Shown here: positions 4,363 to 5,043 of the stretch, piece after piece | Numbering within the stretch: the stretch's first letter is position 1 | Layout of the letters: every line of letters starts with the position of its first letter | Source of the DNA: Thermococcus sp. | Lineage (GTDB): Archaea > Methanobacteriota_B > Thermococci > Thermococcales > Thermococcaceae | NCBI GenBank assembly: GCA_011050175.1 | Contig: DRGF01000170.1 | Span: 1-5,043 of the forward strand | Reading direction: 5' to 3' | Length of the DNA stretch: 5,043 bases | The notes under the pieces: model-generated | What the model was told of the DNA's origin: nothing | Seen by the model: only the letters and a program-made list of their open reading frames with translations | Database searches by the model: none | Translations under genes and position numbers: made by a program

Positions 4363-4962
4363 ATGGTATACTATGCCCACGCCACTGACCCAGTCACGTT
4401 TGGCGTGTCTTTTATATTGTACTACGTGGCGATACCCGTCGCACTCCTGCTGTGGTTCTGGAAGTACTATGTTTATATACAAAAGGGGCAATACAAACTA
4501 AAACAGCTCGGTGTTCTGATATTGTTGGCCTTTATGGTGACGTCGTTTTCGGGTTTCAAGGTCATCGACCAGTATTTGTACCTACATTCGCCTGTGGAAA
4601 AAATGACCTGTTATTCGTCGTCGTGTGTTTTTTCTTCGCCGCTGATCACAGAGTACGGGTTTGCGAAGGAGGACTTTGAAGAGTTCGGCGTTCCCTCTTT
4701 GGGCTACATGAAAATCTACAGAATCTATGATACCGAGCTAAGTGCGAGCCTGTTGACTCCCAAGAAGTTGAACTACGTTGTCATAGCCAGGCCGCTGGTA
4801 TTTATCCCCGTGACAGAACTTCACGTGTATGAGGTTTCGGAGGATAAGCGGCTCGTAAAAAAGAAGACGTTTTACCTGGTATGGCCAAAATCGCCCGGAA
4901 AGTTCCTTACCGAAAAGTTTGACGCCAAGTTCAGTGTTATGATACTGGACAGCAAATATTAG
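4363..4962 (+). CDS. Hypothetical protein with two N-terminal membrane helices
   Basis: I do not recognise this 199-residue protein. Two hydrophobic helices are visible: about residues 12-34 (TFGVSFILYYVAIPVALLLW and on) and about 49-66 (LGVLILLAFMVTSFSGF). The loop between them is rich in Lys and Tyr (KYYVYIQKGQYKLKQ); by the positive-inside rule it faces the cytoplasm, leaving the short N-terminus and the 130-residue C-terminal domain outside. That domain has two close cysteines (83 and 88, CYSSSC) that could form a disulfide and looks mainly beta with many Tyr, Phe and Val. The start is firm because of the GGGAGGG ribosome binding site. A T-rich stretch follows the TAG. It is transcribed in the same direction as tnpB but has its own TATA box. 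No function is proposed; a species- or genus-restricted surface protein is likely. Confidence 0.8.
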   Translation: MVYYAHATDPVTFGVSFILYYVAIPVALLLWFWKYYVYIQKGQYKLKQLGVLILLAFMVTSFSGFKVIDQYLYLHSPVEKMTCYSSSCVFSSPLITEYGFAKEDFEEFGVPSLGYMKIYRIYDTELSASLLTPKKLNYVVIARPLVFIPVTELHVYEVSEDKRLVKKKTFYLVWPKSPGKFLTEKFDAKFSVMILDSKY

Positions 4963-4970
4963 AGCACGAA

Positions 4971-5000
4971 TTTTCAAATTTTATCATTTTTATCTTAATT
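4971..5000 (+). terminator. T-rich terminator after the membrane protein gene
   Basis: Four T-runs (TTTT at 4971-4974, TTTT at about 4979-4982, TTTTT at about 4987-4991, then TTAATT) begin some ten bases after the TAG at 4960-4962. Repeated oligo-T in the coding strand is the normal intrinsic termination signal of archaeal RNA polymerase. No hairpin is needed or seen. Confidence 0.5.
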
Positions 5001-5043
5001 ATGAATATAACGTGCGTCACCGTTGCGAAGACGTGGGGAATAC

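Noticed and set aside
5001..5043. ATG-started open frame (MNITCVTVAKTWGI) running off the right edge
   Set aside because: Only 14 codons are visible, there is no ribosome binding site, and other frames on both strands are also open here, so a gene start cannot be claimed.

Overview
The window looks like chromosome from a hyperthermophilic euryarchaeon of the order Thermococcales, most likely Thermococcus. The basis is inference from several signals: purine-rich BRE plus TATA boxes about 25-35 bases ahead of starts, GGTG or GGAGG ribosome binding sites, short T-rich terminators, Lys/Glu-rich proteins, and a TnpB whose sequence and GGGCGGGG end hairpins resemble those I associate with Thermococcus and Pyrococcus. 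No rRNA or other decisive taxonomic marker is present.

Left half (1-2720, all minus strand): five genes in four transcription units. From the window edge rightward they are: a nearly complete Asp/Glu-racemase superfamily protein of the maleate isomerase type (cut by the edge); an AIM24/TIGR00266 protein with a clear internal three-fold repeat; an OsmC-like protein lacking the second redox cysteine; and a tight two-gene unit pairing a stand-alone HdrA N-terminal-type Cys-rich domain with a small 2[4Fe-4S] ferredoxin. The first three genes each have a recognisable promoter. The HdrA-like/ferredoxin pair shares one and is probably a small electron-transfer module with unknown partners.

Middle (about 2820-4279, plus strand): a TnpB-only IS605/IS1341-type element. 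Near-identical hairpins with the same TTCA loop lie at both ends, one stem pair being swapped in a compensatory way. The 3' end of tnpB is packed with inverted repeats that run up to the right end, as expected for an omega (right-end) RNA that guides TnpB. No TnpA is present in the window. The TnpB lacks the usual RuvC-II glutamate and one zinc-finger cysteine, but keeps an alternative glutamate. The element sits between the divergent promoters of the HdrA-like operon and the next gene.

Right end (4280-5043): an unrecognised two-helix membrane protein with its own promoter and ribosome binding site, followed by a T-rich terminator and about 40 bases that cannot be assigned. No stretch over 300 bases lacks a gene. 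The strongest leads are the degenerate or rearranged TnpB with its RNA, and the HdrA-domain/ferredoxin pair.
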